A stretch of 64,000 bases of DNA from Gibbula magus. Taxonomy: Eukaryota > Mollusca > Gastropoda > Trochida > Trochidae. The position numbers and the translations under genes were made by a program. The stretch covers positions 36,980,023 to 37,044,022 of the forward strand of contig OW388296.1 in assembly GCA_936450465.1 (NCBI GenBank), read 5' to 3'. Below, in pieces: positions 1 through 11,226 of the stretch. Positions within the stretch are counted from its first letter, which is position 1, and each line of letters begins with the position of its first letter. The notes beneath the pieces were generated by a model. It ran no database searches. It saw only the letters and a list, made by a program, of their open reading frames with translations, and had not been told where the DNA came from.

Positions 1-39
1 GTACAATCATTGTACCAGTGTCATCCCTTGGTTATGTTA

Positions 40-525
40 TATCAACATAATTTTGGATGATCTTGGACTGAGGTTTGTTTGGAAATCACAAAATTTCAAA
101 AGTACCATTGGCTAAAATCTGTAGTTAAAAGCAAATTAAATCAGCAAAATTGGTTAACAGCAATTGAAAATTCTTCCAAAGCAACTATATGCAATATCTT
201 TAGAAGTCCATCTCTCCATTTTGAACAATACCTAAATTTTCCAAATTACAATAACTTGTTAAATTTTCGAACAGCTAATCACTTTCTGCCAATCGAGACC
301 GAAAAATTGAAAGACAATTTACTCTTTGTATTTAAATTATTTTGGGGACGAATTTCATTATTTATTTGTTTGTCCTATATTACAATCAGAAAGAGAAAAC
401 TGTATTAAAAAATAATAGGCCAAATATGTACAAAATGATTTTTTTTATTTAATTCTTATAAGCTAGGAACTTTAAGAAAACTTTAAGAAGTTCGTAAAAT
501 CATCATGTCTTTGTTCGAGAAATAA
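40..525 (+). pseudogene. LINE ORF2 C-terminal relic (Cys/His end domain)
   Basis: This is the decayed 3' end of a non-LTR retrotransposon ORF2. The frame reads a Trp-rich helix region, then FEQYLNF, LLNFRTANHFLPIET (the usual 'kFRt.NhxLpIEtgr' block). After a frameshift near position 330 it continues as GDEFHYLFVCP and later NFKKFVKSS, which match the terminal zinc-knuckle and helix of many mollusc LINEs. An intact LINE of this kind would have an endonuclease and RT upstream; they lie outside the window or are lost. An AATAAA at 652-657 sits in what would be the 3' UTR. It is too short and broken to be active. The clade cannot be assigned. Confidence 0.6.
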
Positions 526-660
526 GTTTTATGATCCTCATATGTACCTTTACTGAATGCACCAGCTGTACATACCTATTATATTGTATATTGTATAAAT
601 GTATATAAATTCCATGTACCTCTTATGCTGCCGTTTGCAGCCTGAGTTTTGAATAAAGTT

Positions 661-2278
661 CTTCTGGTGACAGGATGTGTGTGACATGATTTTGTTTCAT
701 CATAAACACTTATAGGGGCCTAAGGTTCGACGAGATGACAATATGTTGATGTCATGAGCACGGTGACACGATTGATGTTGCATTGTTTTAACTAAGTAAA
801 ACTAAATTGGTAGTGCATTGTGTCAAACATTACTGAGCTTAGAATATATTGGTCAAAGCAAACAGCCAATGAAATTTCCAAAGGACAGAAAATCCATAGA
901 AGTATGTAACGGATATGTCCTTAACAATTAATGACAACGGATAACCGTGAATGAGAAAGTAACCTTAATACGGTAGGATTTTTTTTATTTATCTTTCTTA
1001 AACTTATTGTTGTTATTTTTAGTATGCCCATTACTTAGTGAGAGTTAAACAATTGCCATAGTTTTACATCGTAAGTTTCACTTCTAATGAATAAAAATAC
1101 TTTGAGATAGTATCATACATATGTGTTTTTATTTCAGTTCAACTGTTAAACTGATACATAGAAACGAGATATGTTTGGGCTAGCAAAATGATCCCGATCA
1201 TCTGACACAGCGAAAAATGGTCAGTTACGCTATAGAATTGACGGACACTTCCCAGTTTGCCACCACCTGCCACCTTTCTATTGTTCTAGGTAGGAACATT
1301 GGTCATGTGTGCTGGTTAGTAAGACAATAGAGGATGCAGGGATCATCTCAAACAGTTACACATCTCTCTCATTATCTTTATTTATTATAAATTTATTGGC
1401 ATATAAATTCATTACATGCATAGCATATTAAAAAAAACAGCACTTCAATTCAATATAACATATCAACAAACATCATACAACGTTGGCGCTTCTGCAACCA
1501 TATCGGCTTCATCTCTCTGAATTTCTGAAAGCAGAACATAATATGAAATTAAAGAAATACATATGAATGTTACTTTTTGAGAGATTATTTATATTTTTGA
1601 ATTAAATTTGTTAGAAGTGGTTGAAATTTTATTTTATTTATCAGATAATGATATGAGAAGAATTATGTTAAGATATGATATTTCTCAAGCCAGAAAGCCA
1701 TGTAAACTGAAGCACAAAGATACGTCACACCTCAATTGGTTTCGATTAATTCAATATTTTAAAGACATGCGATGCATTTGATTATGGCACGATGCAATAA
1801 CACCTTTTGGCAGTAGGTTTACTGACTTAATTTGTGACTTTTTTATATTTTTTTTATTACAATATCATTTTTTAAACTAGACAGGGGTAAGAAATGAAAT
1901 TTACACCAACATGACCCCTACCATGTTTAAAATGTTGTAAATGTGTGCAGGACGAGGTATATTTATTGATTTTCACACAGAGTATGTGTTATTTGTCGAT
2001 TAACAGTTGTGTTTTATCAAAATTAATTTTTGGGAATTTTAAATTTCAAAATTTTGATTTTTAATTATTTAAAAAAAAACCACGTATAACAATTCTTTGA
2101 CTGATTTAATATTTTTGACTAATTTGCAAAACTATTCAGTTTTGGAATACGACGTCTAAAACTCGAGAAATTTGACTTTAAAAATTACACATATGATAAA
2201 AACAACTGAGGGGTGACGTTTCTTTTGTGCTTCAGTTTACCAATACAATAGAGCAAAAGTTACAAGAGAATTTACATT
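661..2278. other. AT-rich stretch without recognisable gene
   Basis: About 1.6 kb of AT-rich sequence with many short stops in all frames. I see no motif, no tRNA-like box pair, no tandem array and no splice-bounded open frame that I would defend. Confidence 0.6.
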
Positions 2279-2545
2279 TCAAAACATTTTATTCTTACAT
2301 ACCATGTAATCAGAAAGGTATATTGAATGTATTGGTCTGCTGGTCTCCTTAACCATCTTGCTGTGGTTTGGGCCATGGTTGTAGATGTTGTTGACTGTCG
2401 TGATGTAGTCATTGCATGTGTTGATGGTACCTCGGGATGTTGATAAGCAACATTTCCAGTGGATGCTGGTACATCTGGTTCTCTTCACACAATACTTATA
2501 ACCGTGATACACAAGATTTCTTCCACCAGGATTGTTGGGATAAAT
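2279..2545 (-). pseudogene. FLYWCH-type zinc-finger fragment
   Basis: The minus-strand frame opens after a TGA at 2546-2548. It reads NPGGRNLVYHGYKYCVKR, then HWKCC, then a Cys-containing stretch, then NHGPNH. This order (Gly-Gly, hydrophobic, GYxY, WxC, C, H-x-H) is that of the FLYWCH domain, a C2H2-like fold found in DNA-binding proteins and often beside Mutator-type transposases. Only one domain of about 60 residues is present, followed by about 20 unrelated residues. No start codon or partner domain is visible, so it is either a single exon of a larger gene or a transposon relic. The match is by eye. Confidence 0.45.
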
Positions 2546-2860
2546 TCAGTGTCTGACTGTGCATTTCTCATTTTGTAATGAAGGATTTTAAAATTAGCTT
2601 TCTTATATATGGTTTAAACAATATTTATTCATGAACAGATGAATGGATTGGTAAACAGGCATTACGCCTATATAAATACTACTCCAGTACAAATTACACC
2701 TAACACAACGTCATCCACCAATACTGAAAAACCCACAGCATTCAATAAACATCGTTGTATAATTGTAGGACAGCATTTGATCACATCTGATAAAGCAAGG
2801 AAATCTGAATTAGAAACGTTTTGTCTGGGTAAAATAATAATGCAGTGAAGTGACGATACT

Positions 2861-3180
2861 GTGATTAATTTCATCAACACTCTCTCCACATATCAAACTC
2901 AGCGTACTCTCCGATCTTCACAAGTTAAGTTGTTAAACACTCCAAAGTGTAACCTCAAATCAGCAGGAGAAGGCTCTTTCATGTTCTCTTCACCCTGTGT
3001 TTGGGACTCCCTTCCAGCAACCCAGCAAGATATACCAACCCTAGATAACTTTAAAACTGACCTGTAAACATACCTTTTCTTACAAGCATTCACAACTGAT
3101 ATAACTTCCAGCTACTCCTGAGCTGAAAGCGCGTTGAGTCCAACTATGGAGATTTTGCGCTATATAAGAATTATTATTAA
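2861..3180 (+). pseudogene. L2/CR1-like LINE 3' end
   Basis: The frame contains the conserved terminal block of CR1/L2/RTE-type ORF2 proteins: a Leu-Leu strand, GEGSFMFSSPCVWDSLPA (equivalent to 'GdRaFs.aaP.lWNsLP') and FKTDL. A TAA at 3065-3067 replaces the codon expected in 'LKTYLF', after which TYLFLQAF continues in the same frame, so the relic has a nonsense mutation. The DNA end, GCGCTATATAA followed by short ATT repeats, is the typical L2-type 3' terminus. Only about 320 bp of the 3' end survives, as expected for 5'-truncated insertion. Nothing catalytic remains. Confidence 0.7.
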
Positions 3181-3182
3181 GG

Positions 3183-3202
3183 ATTCAGCAATTTTGCTGA
3201 AT
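3183..3202. repeat. Perfect 9-bp hairpin
   Basis: ATTCAGCAA and its exact reverse complement are separated by two T residues, directly after the L2-like 3' tail. It may be a chance palindrome in AT-rich DNA or part of an old insertion boundary. Confidence 0.5.
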
Positions 3203-3382
3203 AGCCATTATTGTTGAATAGAACTGCGAAGCTTTTGGGCCAATTCGCTCCAGCCATTAGAGGTCAAGTTCGAATCCGAGTGTCCATTTTTAACATGGGG
3301 AAATTTCAAAATGCACTTAGAGACTTGGCACTTTTTGCAAAAGATGCACAATGACCATGCGAGCAAAAAAGTAAATCATGGC

Positions 3383-4000
3383 GAATTCGTAAGTCACGTG
3401 GTTTTTCCGCCATTTTGATTTTAGACACATTTTACAATTTTCCGACCCCATGCACTTTTGGCAATCTTCTCCTCTGAAGATACTAGCATCTAAGAGCTCA
3501 CACTTGCATATGTGTGCAGCTAAAGGGTTGGTGATTAAACGATAGTCCAAAGCATTAGCGAACTTATACTTTTGTCACAGTGACCTTTTAAAGTCCGACA
3601 ATTTTTGAAAATCGCAAACTTCAAAGGGAGATAACTCAAATACCTACTCATCGAATTTTATGATTTTTTCAGTAGAGTAAGATTGGACTATGGTCTTTAT
3701 GAATCAATCATAAAATCGCTCGCGAACAGTCATTTCCGGTCATAATAAAGAAAAACTTTAACATGGGAATTTTAAAAAAAATCCACTTAGAGACTTTAAG
3801 AACAATACATGCAAAAAAGTCAATCATGACCAATTCGTAGGTCACGTGGTTTAGCCGCCATTTTGATTTTCTTAAAATTTGTCTGATTTTGATCTGTTAA
3901 ATTTGGCTCTAAATAATCCCAGTGACATACTAGAGACTCGCAAAATATGATACCATTGCGAAGTCGTAGGTCACGTGGTTTCGACGCCATATTGAATTTT
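3383..4000. repeat. Three degenerate copies of a CACGTG / GCCGCCAT block
   Basis: The segment 'gaattcgtaggtcacgtgg' followed by a short spacer and 'cgCCATtttga' occurs at 3383-3420, 3832-3870 and 3961-4000 with mismatches. Flanking sequence is also duplicated: the words around 3475-3530 (gaaga, gcatctaag, gcagct) recur at 4041-4095. The pattern suggests an old local duplication of about 450 bp, with a further internal copy. No coding potential is visible. Confidence 0.6.
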
Positions 4001-4415
4001 AACCTTTTTTGATCATGCACTTTTGCGGAAACACTACTTTGAAGACAGTTGCATCTAAGCGCTGAATATTAGATTTATATGCAGCTGAAGCATTCGAGAA
4101 TAAAAAGCTTGTTATATTTTGAGTAAACTCCTAATACTTGTTTCACAATCACCTTTCAAAGTATGGTAATTTTGAATATTTTAATAAGTTTGATTTGAAC
4201 TGACTTGATGAAGATTTTATTGAAGCGTCACTAGACAATAGACCACTCCTAATTTGATTTTCAGTAATTTCTATTGTAGAGGCATTGGACATAGCTACGA
4301 ACTTTTACTTCAACCCGGAAGTAATTCAGAGACAATGCAGTCCATTTCATTTTGATGTGTAAACAGAGGAAATTCCTACTTTCGTTTTGACATACATTGT
4401 TTTGCTGGGGAGTCA

Positions 4416-4653
4416 GTAATTGCATCAATGCATAATGATTCTCCCAAGAGCAGAGAAATGATCTTGGACAACATACACAAACACGACAACGAAGGTTTAT
4501 ATTGCTTTAAAAGTATGTGCATGTCAATGGGACCTGTAGTTTCGGTTCTGAATATTTATAATTAATTGTTGCTCATGCTGAAATAACCTATACGTTTGCT
4601 GTACAGTGTATGTGACGTAATTGCACCAATGCATAATGATTCTCCAAAGAGCA
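4416..4653. repeat. 37-bp direct repeat, 201 bp apart
   Basis: A 37-bp word around 'gcataatgattctcc' occurs at 4416-4452 and 4617-4653 with three mismatches. The sequence between is not itself repeated. It is probably an old duplication; no function is indicated. Confidence 0.6.
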
Positions 4654-5029
4654 AAAGGCTACTTTTTTGGGTTGTATTTTTGAATATTTCTTTACATGTA
4701 ACCAATAAGATGATGTCATGACATATTTTGGTACGTTTGTCGTTTTGCCGATTTTGGATTTTCGACTTCTTTAATGAGATTTGGGTCCAATAAGTTAAAA
4801 ATTTAAATCTCAAAGAAAATCAACTTTCTCAGTTTTTAGGGTACGTGTCTTCAAAAATCTTTCCCTAAATTACAGCAATACATACAAAATCATGCTATAG
4901 CTCATTTCAAGAGACTTGAAACTTTTAAAAAAATATATTCAATTACATTTGGAAGATCTCCTAATTCATTATCTTTGAATTAAATAAAATATGTAAGCGC
5001 AGAATCCGCTTGTCGTCGCTTGCGACTAT

Positions 5030-5041
5030 ATTTATTATTAC

Positions 5042-5072
<31 letters not shown>

Positions 5073-5090
5073 GTTATTATTATTATAATA
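5030..5090. repeat. (ATT)n microsatellite at a LINE 3' tail
   Basis: About 20 near-perfect ATT units (AAT on the minus strand). It directly follows the minus-strand LINE fragment at 5083-5280, so it is best read as the simple-repeat tail of that insertion. Confidence 0.85.
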
Positions 5091-5280
5091 TTGTATATAT
5101 AATTTCAACAGAAAACAAATAATTTCCGTGTAAAATGGATTGTAAATCAAAGCCATGTTCATAGAAGAAACACCTTGATCGAATTTCAACAAAATGCGGA
5201 CATATCAATAGATAATGAATGGTATCCTCATAGTGATAGCCACATTCACAAGTGAAGATAACGGTCAAATTTATGGGCAT
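5083..5280 (-). pseudogene. LINE ORF2 terminal zinc-knuckle fragment
   Basis: About 65 residues containing CECGYHYEDTIHYLLICPH followed by an Arg-rich helix. This is the CxC...EDxxHxLLxCP end domain of many invertebrate LINE ORF2 proteins. It runs straight into the AAT repeat tail, so it is a very short 5'-truncated insertion. No RT is present. The clade is not assignable from this piece. Confidence 0.65.
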
Positions 5281-6086
5281 TTAGGTCACTACAACCCAAT
5301 CTCATTTTACAATATAGTAGTGACAATAAAATACGGGGAAATTCGATCATGGCGCTGAATACATCATATTTTATATTTCATCAGTTATTCAAGACTGTTT
5401 GTTTGAATGAAACATTCACATAACATGTAAGTCTTGTTCGCGCATGCGCATTGTTAAGTCAAGCACCATGAATAAGAAAATTAGCCAGTTACAAATAAAA
5501 TAATATTTCCAGATATCTTAATGGATATTAAATTAGTAATGGACTAGTAAATTTATCAACTAGGCCTACTTGAGGTGCAATGAAATGTTTGTCAACGTCG
5601 AAAAAGAAACTTTGACTCTCGTTTTTTTTGCATTCGTTGACATGCAGTTTGTGTATTCAAAAGGTTAACATACAATTATTGTGGGCTCATTGAGCAATTT
5701 ATTTTTAGACAAAACCCCTTTTTGACTATTTATCAAATAATAAACCTTTCCTAAGTAGAATAAAATAATGATAAAATTTATAGTTGAGTGATTTCATTTG
5801 TTTAGGATTATAAAATTGTTTGATATAAATAAATTGAACCTGCTTCAAGTAACTGTACTTCAATTAGTATATATATCTGTAATTAATTCCAAATACACAA
5901 TTCCACACTAACATATGTGTATTTAATTTGTAACTTGTAACGATCAATTCTTATTTTACTTCAGGATTTTCAAAATGTGTTGTAAATAGCCAAATTGTTT
6001 AAATTACAATTATAATTTAAAAAACGTAAACACCTAATTTTCAATCACAATGCAATGTCGACTGTAGGTGACTTCGTAGGAGGATC
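5281..6086. other. AT-rich stretch without recognisable gene
   Basis: About 0.8 kb of AT-rich sequence with no defensible open frame. The only motif of note is the NRF1-like palindrome at 5440-5449. Confidence 0.55.
5440..5449. promoter_or_regulatory. NRF1-like palindrome GCGCATGCGC
   Basis: A perfect 10-bp CpG-containing palindrome matching the core of the metazoan NRF1 site, isolated in AT-rich sequence. No coding start is visible nearby, so a regulatory role is only inferred. Confidence 0.25.
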
Positions 6087-6190
6087 CGGTTCGTAGGAGA
6101 ATTTTTCGGTGAATTCGTAGGAGGATTTTTTGTTTTTAAAATGTTAAATGATCCTCCTACGAATTCACCGAAATATCCTCCTACGAACTG
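6087..6190. repeat. Fold-back inverted repeat, ~42-bp arms
   Basis: Arms at 6087-6128 and 6149-6190 are reverse complements with about four mismatches and a 20-nt spacer. Each arm contains two copies of a 'ttcgtaggag' word, and a further copy lies at 6073-6082. It would form a strong hairpin in RNA or single-stranded DNA. It could be a small fold-back element end or a degenerate MITE; no target duplication is evident. Confidence 0.8.
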
Positions 6191-6411
6191 GAATGGACCG
6201 CTTAATACTTTCATCTTGTCAAAAGTTTAATGATGAATTATCCCTAAAATATATATTCTGTCGTTAAAATGAAATACCTGGATAATTCTGCAGAAGAATG
6301 TATATTTCTAAAATTTCACTTGCACATAATACAATTGTCTATGCGGGAACCAGTGATTTTAAAGGAGAGACCTATCGTGGTTTCGTTGGACTGTCATAAT
6401 ATGTTTGTTAA

Positions 6412-6632
6412 TTAAGTAATTAGTACCTTAACACTATTAACGCTAAGCAATTGAATAAGTTGAAATACTGATGGATATTTATAATAATATGGCTTAATAT
6501 ACTCTATTCTATAAATATGATATAATGGACATTTAAGTATTAAATGAAATTCATCTTCGATATCGTCTTTACACATTTGGCATTTACGACTTGCATAATC
6601 TAAATTTTGGTATCTGCCAGTTTCTACCGCTT
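6412..6632 (-). pseudogene. LINE ORF2 C-terminus, in frame to its stop
   Basis: The minus-strand frame reads VETGRYQNLDYASRKCQMC, DDIEDEFHLILKCP, an Arg-containing helix, then an amphipathic tail ending at a TAA at 6412-6414. It keeps the CxxC...EDEFH...C zinc-knuckle end domain of a LINE ORF2 without a lesion for about 73 codons. Its first half (from 6590 upward) is also the left edge of the repeated composite unit, so this relic marks where that unit's left breakpoint was cut. Confidence 0.7.
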
Positions 6633-8323
6633 AGTTATGGGAGCTAAGTCTAACTCAGTGGTGTGTTGAGATGTGTTTATTGTCCTTTACTTTGTTGGCT
6701 ACTTACGGTTTTCATCTTCACCGTCATTTGCTAATCTTTCAATCGTTGCTCATATGTGTTAAACTGTTTACACATGACATCATACTTACCCGATTATTAT
6801 TTGTATTGATACAAACACAAAATGGGTAAACACTGCCGATCATTTGGCATACTCTGTTCGAACTCTCCCAGGAAATCACCGAAATTTACCAGAACTCACA
6901 GTAATGTTTATACATATTCTGCTGTCATCCATTTCCCCAATTATACTTAAAACTGCAAATGTTATTACTAATATTATTTCCTAATATTGATATTTAATAT
7001 TATATCCTAAATATTGTGAACAAGATATTCATGCTTCACTGATTCATTTCAATAGCAATTCATTAGAATTTGACTAAACTTATTATTTTCATGAAAATCC
7101 ATAACAATAAGAAAAGTATCATGATTTATATCAATTGAAATAATAAGTTCAAATAGTAACGCCGAAATTAAAAATCCTAAAACAATCATACATCACTACA
7201 ACCACTACCATAATTCGTAATCAAATTGGTCTTGTACGAACAGTGATATAAATTTTAATGGAACAAAATAAAATCATAATAACTAAGTTTCACATCAATG
7301 AAACATATTAAATGATCAGAATAAAATACACAAAGGAAGAAAGCCAATTTCTGGTCGAATCAAATATATCTTAATACGCACATACGAAATAAGTTTTGAT
7401 TACGAACTTGTCACAATACACCGAGGCTTCGCTTAGTTTAGGATTAGCTCTGACTTGCAAACGAAATATCGTTACGAAAATCAATGTAATTACTACTAAT
7501 AAATTTAATTAAATAATTGAAAATACTTCAATGTCCTATCCAATGAGGTATCTTACATGATGTTTGATAGGTGATGTGATACCGTAAAATGCAAAATAAC
7601 GTCACTAAGTAGTATACATATTAACTGTTTAATGAGGTTTTAACAATCAAAGTAGTCTAAGGGTACCAAGGAATATTTACACCACCATCTGAGGGTACCC
7701 GAATGGAAGATAATTCAATGTCCTATCCAATGAGGTATCTTACATGATGTTTGATAGGGGATGTGATACCGTAAAATGCAAAATAACGTCACTAGGTAGT
7801 ATACATATTAACTGTTTAATGAGTTTTTCACAATTAAACTAGTACAACAGTACCAAGGAATATTTGCACTACTATCTAAGGGTACCCAAATGAAGGATAA
7901 TTAAATTTTCTATCCAATGAGGTATCTTACATGATGTTTGATAGGGGTTGTGAAACCGTAAAATTTAAAATAACGTCACTACATAGTATACATATTAACT
8001 GTTTAATGAGTTTTTCATAATCAAACTAGTCTAAGGGTACCAAGGATTATTTGCATCTCTATCAAAGGGTACCCGAATGGAAGATAATTCAATGTCCTAT
8101 CCAATGAGGTATGTTACATGATTTTTAATAGGGGATGTGATACCGTAAAATGCAAAATAACGTCACTAGGTAGTATACATATTAACTGTTTAATGAGTTT
8201 TTGGCCCATTTAACTAGTCAAACAGTATGCTTGAATGAATGGTTAAGCTATCTTATCGTGTTTAAGACGGCATGCCGTCGAAAATCAAGGACGGAAAGCC
8301 GACGTGTCCCTGACTGTTTGCGT
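6590..8323 (+). repeat. Composite tandem unit 1 (4 satellite monomers)
   Basis: The unit starts in the LINE relic at 'cttgcataatc' and has a left block of about 740 bp shared with later units. A roughly 200-bp segment (7329-7530) follows that is missing from units 2-5. Four 187-bp monomers begin at 7536, 7723, 7910 and 8097. The right block runs from about 8205 to 8323 and contains the palindrome GACGGCATGCCGTC at 8266-8279. The unit is 1734 bp long. It is the only one whose left flank continues into LINE sequence instead of another right block. No coding potential is seen. Confidence 0.85.
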
Positions 8324-9680
8324 CTTGCATAATCTAAATTTTGGTATCTGCCAGTTTCTACCGCTTAGTTATGGGAGCTAAGTCTAACTCAGGGGTGTGT
8401 TGAGATGTGTTTATTGTCCTTTACTTTGTTGGCTACTTACCGTTTTCATCTTCACCGGCATCTGCTAATCTTTCAATCGTTGCTCATATGCGTTAAACTG
8501 TTTACACATGACATCATACTTACCCGATTATTATTTTTATTGATACAAACACAAAATGGGTAAACACTGCCGATCATTTGGCATACTCTGTTCGAACTCT
8601 CCCAGGAAATCACCGAAATTTACCAGAACTCACAGTAATGTTTATACATATTCTGCTGTCATCCATTTCCCCAATTATACTTAAAACTGCAGATGCTAAT
8701 TACAAATGTTATAACTAATATTATTTCCTAATATTGATATTTAATATTATATCCTAAATATTGTGAACAAGATATTTCATGCTTCACTGATTCATTTCAA
8801 TAAGGCAATTCATTAGAATTTGACTAAACTTATTATTTTCATGAAAATCCATAACAATAAGAAAAGTATCATGATTTATATCAATTGAAATAATAAGTTC
8901 AAATAGTAACGCCGAAATTTAAAATCCTAAAACAATCATACATCACTACAACCACTACCATAATTCGTAATCAAATTGGTCTTGTACGAACAGTGATATA
9001 AATTTTAATGGAATAAAATTAAATCATAATAACTAAGTTTCACATCAATGAAATAAATTAAATGATCAGAATAAAATGTTCTATCCAATGAGGTATCTTA
9101 CATGATGTTTGATAGGGGCTGTGATACCGTAAAAGTTAAAATAACGTCACTACATAGTATACATATTAACTGTTTAATGAGTTTTTCATAATCAAACTAG
9201 TCTAAGGGTAGCAAGGAATATTTGCACCACTATCTAAGGGTACCCGAATGGAAGATAATTCAATGTCCTATCCAATGAGGTATCTTACATGATGTTTGAT
9301 AGGGGATATGATACCGTAAAATGCAAAATAACGTCACTTGGTAGTATACATATTAACTGTTTAATGAGTTTTTAACAATCAAAGTAGTCTAAGGGTTCCA
9401 AAGAATATTTGCACCACCATCTGAGGGTACCCGGATGGAAGATAATTCAATGTCCTATCCAATGAGGTATCTTACATGATGTTTGATAGGGGATGTGATA
9501 CCGTAAAATGCAAAATAACGTCACTAGGTAGTATACATATTAACTGTTTAATGAGTTTTCGACCATTTAACTAGTCAAACAGTATGCTTGAATGAATGGT
9601 TAAGCTATCTTATCGTGTTTAAGACGGCATGCCGTCGAAAATCAAGGACGGAAAGCCGACGTGTCCCTGACTGTTTACGT
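8324..9680 (+). repeat. Composite tandem unit 2 (3 satellite monomers)
   Basis: 1357 bp. The left block is joined directly to monomers starting at 9081, 9268 and 9455 (exact 187-bp steps), then the right block with its palindrome at 9623-9636. It lacks the 200-bp segment found in unit 1. It is the shortest unit and serves as the reference length. Confidence 0.9.
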
Positions 9681-11226
9681 CTTGCATAATCTAAATTTTG
9701 GTATCTGCCAGTTTCTACCGCTCAGTTATGGGAGCTAAGTCTAACTCAGGGGTGTGTTGAGATGTGTTTATTGTCCTTTACTTTGTTGGCTACTTACCGT
9801 TTTCATCTTCACCGGCATCTGCTAATCTTTCAATCGTTGCTCATATGCGTTAAACTGTTTACACATGACATCATACTTACCCGATTATTATTTGTATTGA
9901 TACAAACACAAAATGGGTAAACACTGCCGATCATTTGGCATACTCTGTTCGAACTCTCCCAGGAAATCACCGAAATTTACCAGAACTCACAGTAATGTTT
10001 ATACATATTCTGCTGTCATCCATTTCCCCAATTATACTTAAAACTGCAGATGCTAATTACAAATGTTATAACTAATATTATTTCCTAATATTGATATTTA
10101 ATATTATATCCTAAATATTGTGAACAAGATATTTCATGCTTCACTGATTCATTTCAATAAGGCAATTCATTAGAATTTGACTAAACTTATTATTTTCATG
10201 AAAATCCATAACAATAAGAAAAGTATCATGATTTATATCAATTGAAATAATAAGTTCAAATAGTAACGCCGAAATTAAAAAAATACTAAAACAATCATAC
10301 ATCACTACAACCACTACCATAATTCGTAATCAAATTGGTCTTGTACGAACAGTGATATAAATTTTAATGGAATAAAATCAAATCATAATAACTAAGTTTC
10401 ACATCAATGAAACATATTAAATGATCAGAATAAAATTTGCTATCCAATGAGGTATCTTACATGATGTTTGATAGGGGCTGTGATACCGTAAAATTTAAAA
10501 TAACGTCACTACATAGTATACATATTAACTGTTTAATGAATTTTTCATAATCAAACTAGTCTAAGGGTAGCAAGGAATATTTGCACCACTATCTAAGGGT
10601 ACCCGAATGGAAGATAATTCAATGTCCTATCCAATGAGGTATCTTACATGATGTTTGATAGGGGATATGATACCGTAAAATGCAAAATAACGTCACTTGG
10701 TAGTATACATATTAACTATTTAATGAGTTTTTCACAATCACACTAGTCTAAGGGTACCAAGGAATATTTGCACCACAAATTAATGGTTCGCAAATGAAAA
10801 ATAATTCAATTTCCTATCCAATGAGGTATCTTACATGATGTTTGATAGGTGATGTGATACCGTAAAATGCAAAATAACGTCACTAAGTAGTATACAAATT
10901 AACTGTTTAATGAGTTTTTAACAATCAAAGTAGTCTAAGGGTTCCAAGGAATATTTGCACCACCATCTGAGGGTACCCGGATGGAAGATAATTCAATGTC
11001 CTATCCAATGAGGTATCTTACATGATGTTTGATAGGGGATGTGATACCGTAAAATGCAAAATAACGTCACTAGGTAGTATACATATTAACTGTTTAATGA
11101 GTTTTCGACCGTTTAACTAGTCAAACAGTATGCTTGAATGAATGGTTAAGCTATCTTATCGTGTTTAAGACGGCATGCCGTCGAAAATCAAGGACGGAAA
11201 GCAGACGTGTCCCTGACTGTTTACGT
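9681..11226 (+). repeat. Composite tandem unit 3 (4 satellite monomers)
   Basis: 1546 bp, one monomer (189 bp) longer than unit 2. Monomers start at 10440, 10627, 10814 and 11001. The right-block palindrome is at 11169-11182. Left-block sequence is nearly identical to unit 2. Confidence 0.9.

Noticed and set aside
3255..3285. AGTTCGAATCC at about 3273 as a tRNA or SINE B box
   Set aside because: No convincing A box at the right distance upstream and no cloverleaf can be drawn.
4980..5192. Asn-repeat protein on the minus strand
   Set aside because: The Asn run is just translation of the AAT microsatellite at the LINE tail.
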